A program made the position numbers and the translations under genes. This document shows, one piece after another, positions 12,236 to 23,484 of a stretch of 64,000 nt of DNA; positions within the stretch are counted from its first letter, which is position 1, and each line of letters begins with the position of its first letter. The notes below the pieces were generated by a model, which saw only the letters and a program-made list of their open reading frames with translations, made no database searches and was not told the origin of the DNA. The stretch is from Hordeum vulgare subsp. vulgare (Eukaryota; Streptophyta; Magnoliopsida; Poales; Poaceae). Location of the stretch: NCBI RefSeq assembly GCF_904849725.1, contig NC_058518.1:510495225-510559224 (forward strand), given 5' to 3'.

Positions 12236-13256
12236 GCTAAAAGCTATTTGAATGACTGATCATGTAAAACGAGCCAATTTGTATTGAAAGAACAATTGTT
12301 TAATTATGTCATCATGCGCATATATGAGCTGTTAATACATGTTCCGATGATTATATAATTAAAAACGTATGAACAAGCAGCCAGACAAACAGAGGATCTG
12401 AACAAGCAACCAGGCAAGAGACGATCTGAACAAGCAGGCCTAAACAATACCATATGTACACACACAACCAATCGCAAAAAAAACTACATACACTATCAAA
12501 TCACATACGTATCAGTTTGAACCTTGTAATCATCGAATCTAAGCCTTGTCATATTACTGACATTTGTGATATAGTTAATGAACAGATATCGTATGATTCA
12601 TTAAAAAAAAGACATCGTATGAGAGTCGTATTTTAGCAGTATCATTTTAACTTTAATATGCAATGGACGATTGACATTTGCATCTTAACATATAATCGAC
12701 TTAATTTAATTACCATTCTGGTTTGTGTTTCCCCTGTCGATCTCGTCGCAAACGAAATGTATTACGAAGCCGACATCCATCATTCACATTATCATACACG
12801 ACTGTCATTCATTAGCAGTGTGTTAAACTTTCACCTCATCACACACGCGGCTAGTGTTGAACGTGTGCACTGCTTTAAGTCATTGCACACATTTTGCTTT
12901 TATCAAGCATTTGTCATTTAACGTTCATAATAGTGGAGGCTTCTTCCAGCCGATACATGGCCAAACGAGCCGGGTGGGGAAGCTTTGCACTGTTCCGCGT
13001 AGGAAACTGTACGGTTGCGCGGGAACGGACTCACCAACGATGCGTTGGCACCTCTTTGAGCCGACACATTGTCAAATGAAACGTGTGCGTGTGTGCTAGT
13101 CAAGCTTGCACTGGAATCCTTCGCTTGAGAACGCGGTGACAATATGTGTCAATTACAGCCCTTTTAATCCCCATTTACTCCATCGCTCATTTAACCTCTT
13201 GTCTCTCTTTAACCTTTCCCCACAACCCAAGAAGCACACCCACGACGCCAATACAA
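12236..13256. other. Intergenic, no gene recognised
   Basis: It is AT-rich up to about 12930, then more balanced. The last 300 bp resemble a plant promoter and 5' UTR leading into the exonuclease pseudogene, with CAACCCAAGAAGCACACCC just before its ATG at 13257. Confidence 0.45.
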
Positions 13257-13900
13257 TGGCGCCGCTCCGAGGTGTTGCTGATGATGAGCGACAGTTCATC
13301 GTTCGTACCTACATGGACACCCACGTAAGGTTGAAGGACATCTCAGTGGTGTACACCAACGACCCGGTCTGGCTGGAGAAGTCCATCCACACCCATGAAG
13401 TAGTTACTTGCCGAGGACAAGTACAAAGTGGTCAGCTTCGACCTTGAGTGCACCGGCAGTCGTGCCGGGTATGATCAGAAGGTCCCATCGCCCAGCTATG
13501 CGTCGACCATTACGTCCTTGTCCACCACTACTGCCTGGCCACAAGGCCTTGCAAGCGTTTCGCCAGGTTGGTCAACAACCCCGACTACATATTCAGTACG
13601 GTGAACACCACCAACAATGAAAAGGTGCTCAAGACCATGGGTTTGGCCTGTCAGAATCTTGTAGACATCCAATGCCAGTATAGGGTCTTGGACAGCGAGG
13701 AGAATTGGAAGCACTCCATGGTTACTATAGAGGCATGAAGGATTTGTGCAAGAAGAAGAAGGTTGCCTGACACCGCGTATGGGTGTGAAGACTGGCTGAA
13801 CATCACATCAAGTAAGCTACGAGATGTGCAGGCGGATCGTTGGCATGAGGAAGTGCCTCCGTCCTGCACCGACCGACACCTCTCGTCACAAGAAGTATAG
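13257..13900 (+). pseudogene. WRN-like 3'-5' exonuclease pseudogene
   Basis: Starting at ATG 13257, the product resembles the grass family of small WRN/RNase D-type 3'-5' exonuclease proteins. The Exo I motif FDLECT (D and E metal ligands) is present near 13437-13454. An Exo II-like region lies near 13600-13680. Frame is lost near 13395 (about 4 extra bases) and again near 13475 (about one base missing). A stop follows at 13736, and a later frame runs to a TAG at 13898. The lesions are spread over the whole domain, so a functional enzyme is unlikely. No intron consensus explains the breaks. Confidence 0.7.
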
Positions 13901-14089
13901 ATGATTTCATGATCGTTACTACTAGTTTAGTATGCATGAACTTGTTAATTGAGTTCTGCAAATTTTATCTGTAGTCAGTAATATAATTGGATGTTTATTT
14001 TGGTTATTCAATCACATTGTGCATCTAAATCAAATAAACTCACACACACTCCTCCACTAAAACATGCGAACCGCACTACTTCTAGAGCA

Positions 14090-14666
14090 TTTGAAATAAG
14101 CTAAACTACTGGTGAGAGACGAGGAGATGAATTGCTAACCTTTTTAGAATACTTGGATAGTTGGTGCACCGCCAAACCTAGAAAAATATCTTGGGGGAAA
14201 TGAAGATTGGAGGTCGATCTTGGAGGGGAAAGAAAGTTTAAGTGTGACTCGGGCATTTCATCAAACACCTCATGTGCATAGGAGGTGAGAACTAGAGTAG
14301 CACACACCTCCACACGCTGGCCGGCCAAAAATAAGAGGAATGAGCGGCAGGGACGAGCATATATATAGGCAATATTTTAATCCCGGTTGGTGTCTGGAAC
14401 CGGGACTGAAGATAGCCATTTAGTCCGAATTCCAGACATGAACCGGAACTAAAGTGGTTGCACCAGGAGCCAGGCCCTTTAGCCCCGGTTTGTGGCACGA
14501 ATCGGGACTAAAGGTCCTAGAAGAACCGGGACTTATGCCCGCCGAGGCCCGACCGGCGTCCTGGCCGCTCGAACCGGGACTAATGCACGCATTAGTCCCG
14601 GTTCGTAAGTTGACCGGGACTAATGTTCTTATCAGGCCAGGACCAAAACCATGTATTCTACTAGTG
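14090..14666. mobile_element. CACTA (Caspar-like) transposon end
   Basis: The right boundary reads as CACTAGTAGAATACATGG on the minus strand, ending at 14666. Inside it are many copies in both orientations of the subterminal motif CCGGGACTAA / TTAGTCCCGG, typical of Triticeae CACTA elements. A GAGCATATATATAGGC word follows further in. The left half has no transposase. The left boundary is a guess and no target duplication could be paired, so this is probably a truncated end. Confidence 0.75.
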
Positions 14667-15649
14667 TTTCCAAACTTGCAAGCAAATTCCATATTCTATG
14701 CGAATAATGGAAATCAACATATTTCTTTGCAACGACATTACTCATGTAATACAAATAAATGTAGAAGTATATAAAACATACTTGTGCAAGATCCATGAGG
14801 CTTTGAGGGCCTCAACCAATCATTTTACATGATAAAATGATGCATAATGAATTATTATGCAATTCAGCAAGATCCAATGGATTATCTTGTATATTTGCTC
14901 TTACGCATTGGGCATAAAACAGAAATAACAATAACCCTATGATTAAAGTACCAAAAACAGCCAGCCCGTGGCTAGCAAAGTCCAAGGAGAGTCATATGGC
15001 TTGTAAGTTTCGGTAAATTTGAAGGCTAACCAAAAATTACAAGGACTTTTTAGGGTTATCACAAAATCCTTTGGTTGATTTGCAAAATCTACAAATGATA
15101 GGATTTTCGTCCTTCTCCCATCGGTTCCATCCCACGAGGGGATTTTGGTAACCGCCGCAGTCGGCCTGGCCGTTGGCCACGCCGGGGCCGCGCGCTGGTC
15201 GTGCGCCACGGGGAGCCGCGCCGGTGACATGCCGTTTTCGGGTGGCGGGCGTCACCCAGCCGCTGATCGTGAAGACCAAGCGCGCCTCAGGGAGCAGCAC
15301 CATGCTAGGAGGCCGCAATCGGGGGTGCCGCCTCACCGCAAGGATGCAAGCCATGCGACGCCGCGGGCATGGCCACCGCCGTGGGAAGCGCGACGCAAGT
15401 GTTGTAGACTGCAGAGGTTCGCGCAGGTCCAGCCACCACCGCCGGACCTGGAGAGGATGAAGATGCCGTAGCGACGCCGGGTGTGGGCTCACCTTGCTGT
15501 GTAAAGGATTCGTCGATTGTCCATCGACGGTATATGAGAGAGCCACCATCCATCTGCTGCTTCGGTGAAGAACGTCGTTCAGTTATTGCTTCTAGCCAAA
15601 TTTCCTTGTCTCAAATTGATGCATGCAAACAAAGTCTTACGGTAAACTA
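14667..15649. other. Intergenic, no gene recognised
   Basis: The stretch 15100-15480 is GC-rich with overlapping open frames on both strands. None shows a recognisable domain or a plausible gene structure. The remainder is AT-rich. Confidence 0.5.
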
Positions 15650-15750
15650 CTTCCTCCGTTTCAAAATAACTGACTCAAAAATGATTCTATTTTGTACTAA
15701 AGTTAGTACAATGAGTCATTTTTGAGTCATTTATTTTTGGACGGAGAGAG
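15650..15750. mobile_element. Stowaway MITE
   Basis: The 101-bp element has ends CTTCCTCCGTTTC and GGACGGAGAGAG and TA flanks at 15648-15649 and 15751-15752. The internal ACTGACTCAAAAATGA / TCATTTTTGAGTCAT arms form a hairpin. Confidence 0.88.
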
Positions 15751-16183
15751 TAGTATATACTAAGCATATAGTTTAATCTAAGCAAAAACGGACAATCAAT
15801 GCATGAAGTTTTGATCGCGTCGGGATCAATATTGCTTAATGTACGGAAGAATGCATGTAGTCATCTTTTTCGTGGACGACCTGTGCATGGACGTTCTCAA
15901 CGCCGATGCAGAGGAAACTCTTCTCGCGGTGGCCATGCCGCCGTCACACTGCCGCTGTAGCCCGCATTGTTGACACCGCATCAGATGCAACCCGCAGTGG
16001 CATACAGCCACCATGGCGCTACATGTCGGTGCGCAGCCGACCGTGCCATCACATGTGGTTGCCGAAGCCTCGCGTTGCTGCAATGGACGCCGTCTCGGTG
16101 CGTCGCGCTGCCAAATCGTTGATGGCATGGTCGCAAGATTCTTTGTAAAGGACGCTGTCTTCCATGGCGGCCATGCCGAGCAC
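15751..16183. other. Target sequence left of the retroposon
   Basis: It is moderately GC-rich without a recognisable gene. It is continuous in origin with 22998 onward: removing the retroposon joins the two at the shared 15-bp word. Confidence 0.5.
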
Positions 16184-16574
16184 GCAGCCGTCGTTCTTTT
16201 TTTTTTTGGAAAAGGAGGTTAAGACCTCCAGCCTGTGCATTAATCGATGCATACAACCATCTTTATTACTTATTTAACAAAGGTCTGATAAGAACATACA
16301 TTAAGACACCCGAAGCCCTCACTCAGACCTACAAAACGCGATAATGTGGAGTGCTCTCACTCCTCATATCTAAAACCGATGTCGTCGCCGATCCATCCAT
16401 ATAACGTATCGGAACTAACAGCCGGTGCAGCGGACCTAAAGCGTACACCACGCGCACACGTTTTAGAAGCCGCCATCATCATCGAACCGTTGACCCATCT
16501 TCAGAAGAGAAATCCACATCATCCATGCCAGTCCGGCCATCCGTCGACGCCACCACGGCGCCCAACGATGCCAC

Positions 16575-17140
16575 CTCCCTGCGCTCATCCATCCAGACGC
16601 GAAGACTCTGTAAGATCTGTCGTGCGTAGCACCTGTCAAACATGCATGACAAAGCGTAGCACCTGTCGGCCAGGCATGACCTGACATCACCATCGAAGCT
16701 CCGTGCAGGACGAAGATGCTCCACCTCCTGCCTCTGACTTGCAGCGCTTCTCCAAAAACAATGCTCCCTAGAGAGAAACGACACCGCAATGCCGCCATCG
16801 TCCGATCTGGAAAATCAGATGCTAGGGTTTCCCCTGGAGCAGCACGAGTGGATCGACCTCCCTGCGCTCATCCATCCAGATGCGAAAACTCGTAAGATCT
16901 GTCATGCGTAGCACCTGCCGAACAGGCATGACAAAGCGTAGCACCTGTCGACCAGGCATGACCTGGCATCACCACCGAAGCTCCGTGCAGGACGAAGACG
17001 CTCCACCTCCTGCCTCTGTCTTCCAGCGCTGCTCCACAAACGATGCTCCCTAGAGAGGAACGACACCACAATGCCGCCATCGTCCAATCTGGAAAACCAA
17101 ATCCTAGGGTTTCCCCTGGAGCAGCACGAGTGGATCGACA
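16575..17140. repeat. Two tandem 283-bp copies inside the retroposon
   Basis: The stretch from CCTGCGCTCATCCATCCAGA to GCAGCACGAGTGGATCGAC is present twice, head to tail, about 283 bp apart. Scattered substitutions separate the copies. Each copy also contains a smaller doubled motif, GCGTAGCACCTGTC. Confidence 0.85.
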
Positions 17141-18989
17141 GTAGTTACAAGACGAAGCCTTCATCAAGGTAACGACGCAGAACGCCGCCATCGTCCGCCG
17201 TCGGCTCGGTTTTCACCGGCAACTATATCTCCCCGACTCGTAGCCAGTACGGAATCCTGTGACGAGCCCTGTCACGGGATCCCAAGATCCGTCGTCACCG
17301 GTGCCGCTGCAAAGACCCACCACCTGGCCCGTCATCCCCGGCGGAGGGGACGTCGCCACCACCATGTTCGGATCCGGGTTAGCCGTCGCCGTCGCCACCG
17401 CCAAGACCGGATCCGGGCTGAACGCCGCCACTGTGTAATGCCCCAAGTGTAGAACCTATCCTATTTGGACCTACTTCATGTGGGACCACCTTGTCATTGA
17501 TATGAGTGTGTCCTATGCTTGGATGATTTCATGTGTCCTTTTATTTCTTCCCTTGCTTGCATGCATATCATATCATTTCATGTGTTAGGTGTGGGTGCAA
17601 TGTGGTCATATGATTCCATGTGGTGCTTGAAATCTTGTGGTCATGTGACTTGTGATTTCATGTTAGTGTTGGATGTGTGACTGAGGTGATGTACATGATA
17701 GTAGGAAGTACATTGTGGTTTGCTTAGAGTTCAGAGCTACCTTCCTCCTATTATCTTAAGCCATATATTTTCTTGCCTCTTAGGTGTAGTAAAAATGTCC
17801 CTGTTTAAGCTATTGACTGTGGTGATTTTGTGCATTGCAAATGATGTTTTATAAATGTTTCCAACAGGTGCAAATATTCCCAAAACAGCCAAACATAATG
17901 CTGTTTTGAAATATTTAGTTGCCCCAAATACATCTCTGTTATTTTATTCAAATAGGTTGTAATTTTCCTTGGTCAGTGGTATTTTTGTGGTATTTTTATC
18001 CCCAGTGGGATTTCCTCTGTATTTTTATCTCCTGAGGCTTTTCCTGTTAATAGGAGAGGCACCAGAGATTTTCTCTTCTCCTATGTGTCGTCCATGTGGG
18101 CTCCCTCCCACATGGCCGGCCCATCTCCCTTCTCCCTGCGCCAAGCCCACGCGCGACGTCCCTCTGTTCGTCCATCTGACGCCGTCTCCCCCTCGTTGCA
18201 CCTTTTCGTCATCCACCAGAGAGGGCGCGATAGCGCCGTGAGCAGCAACGTCGAGGACCCCCCCTTTAAAACGCGTTGGCGTCCGTGCCAACTGCCTAGG
18301 GTTCCTCTTCCCCCCTCAGCCGCTGCCGCCACCTCTCCCCATCCCATCTCCATCTCCTCTTTCTTCCCTGGTAAGTCTTCTGTAGACAGTAGCAGAGAGA
18401 AGCAGAGGAGCTCCGCCGCGTCTACGCCGTCCTCCCGTCGTCTCTGGCATCGGTGGCCATGTCCAGGGGCACGGGAGGTCACCCCGCGCTCCATTCCCGC
18501 CATCGCTGAGGTCGAGGAGCGACCCCAATGATGGCCAGGACCTCGTCATCGCCTCGGTCCAGGAGCTCTTCTTCCTCTTCTTCGGTTCGACAACAACAGT
18601 TCGTCTCCTTCCTCTCCATCGTCTCGTCGCCGTTGGGTCCTCTCCTTCCTTCCCCAAGGTGAGGAACGTATTCCCCTTCCTTCTTTCTCCTCCCTCGGCC
18701 TAGATCCGCCGTGGCACTCCTCGTGTCTCGCTGTTCGCAGTAGCCAGCATGAGAGCAGTAGTTCGTGCTCGTTGTGTGGTGCAATAGTTGGACCGGCTGT
18801 GTGTGTGTGTGATGGGTAGCAGAGGTTCCTCCCCCCTCGTAGTGCATCGTTGGTTGTGTAGGTGGCTCCCTTCGTGGGCAGCAGCAGCAGCGATTCTGCC
18901 CGACGTCCTCCCTGACGCCGGCGTGCAGAGCACAGGTTCAGGTGCTCGTGTTAGCTTAGCCTACGGTACTCCTGTGTTCTAGCAGTTAC

Positions 18990-19076
18990 CTATCTGTAGC
19001 GCAGTGGTCGGAACCTTGGGCTTGCTATCAGCTGGTCGTGGGTTCGATCCTAGGGAGAAAACCTCCCCTTTTTTTG
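18990..19076 (+). promoter_or_regulatory. tRNA-like Pol III promoter unit 1
   Basis: An A-box-like word TAGCGCAGTGG starts at about 18997 and a B-box word GGTTCGATCC at 19041. The spacing is that of a tRNA gene. A run of seven T follows at about 19069, matching a Pol III terminator. The T-arm and acceptor stems do not pair well, so it is tRNA-like rather than a functional tRNA gene. Confidence 0.55.
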
Positions 19077-19149
19077 TGGATTTCTTCGGCACAGTAGACG
19101 CAGCAACAGGACACCTTAACCTGATAGGTGCCCCTGTTCTGTCGAGCGC

Positions 19150-19230
19150 CTGGGCAGTAGTAGAGTGGTTTCGTTGCAGTAGAACCAAGAGCAGGTGGGG
19201 AGTTCGATTCCAGACACTGCCCCTTTTTAT
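19150..19230 (+). promoter_or_regulatory. tRNA-like Pol III promoter unit 2
   Basis: A second A-box-like word TAGTAGAGTGG at 19158 and B-box word AGTTCGATTCC at 19201 are followed by five T at about 19224. The B boxes of the two units are 160 bp apart and the internal spacings are almost the same, suggesting a diverged tandem duplication. Confidence 0.55.
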
Positions 19231-22200
19231 TTCTTTGTGATTTTTTACTGTTGCAATATTTTGCTATTTATTTTTCCTGTGCATATGTCTTGGCAGCATC
19301 GTAGCATTTTTTCCCTTTTGTGCACCATGTAAGTCTTCCTGCAGATTGTTAGTGTATGTATGTGATCTAAGTGAGCTTTGGTGTGTGTGCATACACATGG
19401 TGATGATCATGTGCATGTGTGTGTGTGTTGAGATGCTACCCTAGTATATGATGATATGTAGGTGGCTTATGTCCTTTGCTTGTGTGAGTAGTTGGATGGC
19501 AGTAGGTGATGTGCATGTGTATGTGTGTGTTGCACACACATGAGGTGTTGCTTGTGTAGGTGTGCAAGTGAGTGTGGCATTACTATCATTTGCTTGATAG
19601 CTTCCCTTATATTGTTCTTGGAGTCTTAGGGCTTATGATGAGATTGTGGTGTGATTTGTAGGTGGTAAACCAGCCCCATTTTCAAGTTGTGCATCTCCTC
19701 ATGTTTAATATGAGAGAGAGCATGATGTGTGTGTGTGGGTGACTTAGTGAGTAGTATTTGTGTTGTTGATGTGCATGACACAAACATGGGGTTCAAACCC
19801 CCATGTCACTTTGTCATTGTGCACATGAACACAACCTTTGTAGTTGTTTTCTTAGTAGGAACTACATGAAATGATGCCCATTTCCTAGGCATGATTTGGA
19901 GTAGTTTTCTCTCCCTTAAATTTGTGGTCACTTGTTCCAAGTAAGTTCCCACATATTATATATGATTTTGGGGTAGAATCTCTCAAGGAATCCAGTGGTG
20001 AAGTTTGTTTTGCCATTAGGATACTTTATGGAGTGGACATAGTCAGATTTGTTGCAAGTTTGAGCCTTGATTCCATGAAATAGGTGGAGCCCAAGGGCAT
20101 GAGTTTTTGTGTGATAGTAGTAGGGGTTTTGCTCTACACTATAGTGGTGTCATTTATCACTTGGTGTTATGTGTGTGCAAACTATGCCTAGACAAAGTGG
20201 GCATGTGGCTGAAAAATTCCAGTTTAGTGAAATCTGAAATTTCACTAAGTCTGGGATGCTGGAAACATTTTCTTCTCTTATAGATGAGGATGTGCTGGTC
20301 ATTCTGTTGAGAACTATCCTTAGTTCAGTGCTAGAATTTTGAACCTGGTAAGTTTGTGAAGCTCCCTGTCAAATTTCAAATAATTTGGAGTCCAGTAGGT
20401 TGTGTTTGGATTGCTGTCAAAAAGCTTCAGAACAGAGACAGAAAACTCAGGTGCATGAATTTTCACTAAGTCTGTGAGATCTGATGGTTTTGGGAAAGTT
20501 TGTGGCCTTGTATCTTCTAGAGTTTAATTCCTTTTGCTGTGATTCTTTCTGGTGCTTGTAGTGATCTTGGTGGGCAACAGACACATATATTATTTGTCAT
20601 GTTTGGAGACCTGTAGCTATGTTGCATGTAGCTCCCAAAGAGCTAAGATGCAGATTATGGCAGATTATGTAGTTTTGTCATTTTGATCAATGTGTGTGCT
20701 TAGATGATGTTGTGGTGTTCTTCCTTGCTCCATTCCATCCATGATGGCTTTTTTATGTCTTGGCAACCTGGGAATACCAGATTTGTGCCAATTGTGAGTG
20801 TGGTGTTGATTCTTCCACGCAGAGCTTCATATCTTGTTTCGTTGATTCTCGTTGATCCGTAGCTCCGTTTGCAATGTTCTTTATATGGTTTTGCACCGTT
20901 TTCACGAGCCGCATCTGTTCATGTCATTCTCATGCATGTCAAAATAGCTTAGTGTACAGTTCTGTCCAGAAACTTGCAGTAGTTTATTTTGCTTGTGCTA
21001 GTGATAGAAATAGTGGTGCATGCTCAATTTTCATCTCATGCATCATGTGATTGTTGCATCTTGTGGTGCTGCTGTTCATTGGCTGTTGATATTATGTTGG
21101 GTAGCACCGGGATCGGAGAACGAATACGTGGAGTCAGGAGAGTACGTGCAGGACGAACCAGAACCATTCCAAGCTGAGGATATCACATGCAAGATGATAT
21201 GACCTTGATTCCATCTCTAGACTTGTTATGTTAGTTTCGTTTCCATGTCATATTGCTCGCTGCCTACCACTGAATTAAATTGCCTCTTGAAATGCCATGA
21301 GCCCAAACACCGTTCTCCTTCCTAGCAAACTTGTGTGGCTAAGTAGGCTTGCTCACCTACTAATGTTAGCAGTGCTAGTTGCAGGTGCTTTGACTCATGT
21401 GATAAACATGAGCTTGATATCATTTTTCTTAAATTCTGTTATTTACTTAATGCACCTATATACTTGGTAAATGACGGGAGGCCTAGCCTTTTGCCGGGTG
21501 CTTTGTTCCGTTATTGCCGCCTTAGTTACCGATTACCGATGTTTGATTCCATAATGATCGCTCCTAACACGTTCGGGGTTGTTATGGGGACCCCCTTGAT
21601 AAATCGCGTAGTGCTAAGGCTTGTCCGGCAGGACCCAACATTGGTTTTAATCTGCTAATCACATAATAATCTGCATAGGGAATAGCTACCCCGAGGAATT
21701 TAATCAACAACCCGGGCCAGTGCTCCTCATGAGTGTTGGCCCCACCTGAGCGATGTCCGGGGCCCCACTGGTCACCCAGAGGTTTAGCCATCCCGACGTC
21801 TAGCTCATCTGTCGTGTCCTGAGACTGAGATACGCGGCTCTTATCAGGGTCGTTGACACGACGGGAGGTCCTGCTAGCCTTGTCTTACCTTAGCGGTATA
21901 TCTTGCGTATAGGAATCCCAGTGAAGCTTTGGTTTCCCCCAGAGTTGAGGTTTTCCTCTAAGGAATCCGACGAGATCACGAGATTCGTGATAGAGGATGA
22001 CTTTGCGGCCTGTGTTCGTTTGTGATGGACTAGTTGGAGCACCCCTGCAGGGTTTAATCTTTCGGAAAGCCGTGCCCGCGGTTATGTGGCAACTTGGAAT
22101 ATTTTGTTAACATCCGGTATTAGAGAACTTTAACATAAACTAATAAAATTGCCAACTGTGTGCGTAGCCGTGACTGTGCCTTCGAAGACCTCTCTTCGAT

Positions 22201-23160
22201 CGGGAACACGGTGGGGTTATGAATGCCGTAGGTAGGTGTTCAGGATCACTTACTGATCAAGTAAACCCGACCGTTAGCGTAGACCACCTTCACTTCTATT
22301 TTGCGTAAGTTAGCCACTTATTCAAGCATAGGATGCTGCAGCCTGATACACTTCTCCCTTTCCCTACCCAATAACATGACTAGTTCTGGCACCAAGGTCT
22401 TAGATTGCTGAGTCCCCGTGGCTCACGGATTCCTCCGAAACTCCCAGCAGGTACAGGTACCCCAGAGTCAGATGATCCCGACGGCACCCAGCTGGCGTGG
22501 CAGTACGACGAGGAGACAAACCGCCTCTACGTGAACTATCCAGAGGACTGAGGCGTGGTCGTGATCTTGGGCCTGCAGCAGGGTAGCATAGCATTTTTCA
22601 TGTTTTGTAGTCCGTAGCGGAACTACCTTGATTGTATCTGTGTTGTACTCTGAGTTATTAATAAGAAGACAGTTGAATCCTGAATTGTCTACTTGTATTA
22701 TTATTTGTGCTATGTTACTTGCTTGTGAAACGCTTAGATGCGCTTCTTTCCTATTCGGGGCCTCGACCCCCAGATCGGAAAGGACCGCATCTTGGTCGTT
22801 ACACGCTGCCACCGCCATCGGCCACGCCCAACTCCACCTTCATCTTCTAGCCACATCCAGTAGACCGGCATGCCGCACCCAGCCAATCTCCACCCGCGCC
22901 GGCACGCGCCGTCGCCGGGAGCTGTTGCATCGCCGTGCCTTCAATCCGCATGACGCCGCAGCTGAAGCCGCCGTCCCGCGCCGCAGCCGTCGTTCTTGGG
23001 ACGGCCTATCTGTTTCTCATTCTGTGGCCTAACCACTCTTGGCAGAAAAAAGTGCTGATAACTTGTTGTAGAATGTGTTGTAGAGCAAATGTAAAAGAGA
23101 CAAACAAAGAATACAAATGACTCCACTTATTCTATTGCAGGGGTGTGTTGGAAAGATACA

Positions 23161-23484
23161 TTTTCCCCAACAGACACCTCCTGAGAGACTTCCCTTCAAT
23201 TGATCATATGTTTTATTTCTCAACACAAATGTCACAATTGATTTTCCCCAACAGACACCTCCTGAGAGACTTCCCTTCAATTGATCATATGTTTTATTTC
23301 TCAACACAAATGTCACAATTGATTTTCCCCAACAGACACCTCCTGAGAGACTTCCCTTCAATTGATCATATGTTTTATTTCTCAACACAAATGTCACAAT
23401 TGATTTTCCCCAACAGACACCTCCTGAGAGACTTCCCTTCAATTGATCATATGTTTTATTTCTCAACACAAATGTCACAATTGA
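23161..23484. repeat. Four identical 81-bp tandem repeats
   Basis: The units start at 23161, 23242, 23323 and 23404 and look identical by eye (TTTTCCCCAACAGACACCTC ... CACAAATGTCACAATTGA). Because 81 is a multiple of three, one frame on each strand stays open through the array: plus 23145-23624 and minus 23478-23029. No promoter or known domain supports coding in either direction. Confidence 0.92.

Larger units (their letters stand above)
17434..22803 (+). mobile_element. 5.37-kb solo LTR-like unit (LARD-sized)
   Basis: The unit begins TGTAATGCCCCAAG and ends GGTCGTTACA, with 5-base flanks CACTG (17429-17433) and CGCTG (22804-22808) that differ at one position. No primer-binding site, polypurine tract or second LTR was found inside, so I read it as one solo LTR rather than a full element. 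The size resembles that of large retrotransposon derivatives such as barley Sukkula, but I cannot assign a family. A TATTAATAAGAAG polyadenylation-like region lies near 22658. The strand follows the TG...CA sense with its downstream end signals. It interrupts the retroposon and is younger. Confidence 0.65.
16199..22982 (-). mobile_element. Polyadenylated retroposon with 15-bp TSD, split by an LTR unit
   Basis: The word GCAGCCGTCGTTCTT occurs at 16184-16198 and 22983-22997, flanking the unit as a target-site duplication. A T-run follows the left copy, so the poly(A) end is on the left and the element reads on the minus strand. Its 3' tail (16213-16260) resembles plant LINE tails (AATAAAG, TATGCATCGAT, CAGGCTGGAGG). 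Without the inserted 5.37-kb unit and its duplication it is about 1.4 kb, GC-rich, with no reverse transcriptase. It is probably a non-autonomous retroposon mobilised by LINE machinery. Confidence 0.75.

Noticed and set aside
15037..15549. 170-codon minus-strand frame
   Set aside because: GC-rich region with open frames in several phases, no domain, no promoter and no splice support.
18085..18657. Overlapping frames of 113-148 codons in the large LTR
   Set aside because: They are composition-driven frames inside a repeat, without any domain and open on both strands.
18990..19230. Functional tRNA genes
   Set aside because: A and B boxes and terminators fit, but the T-arm and acceptor stems do not pair, so I call the units tRNA-like only.
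23161..23484. CRISPR-like array
   Set aside because: The repeats are contiguous without spacers and the genome is a plant nuclear one.
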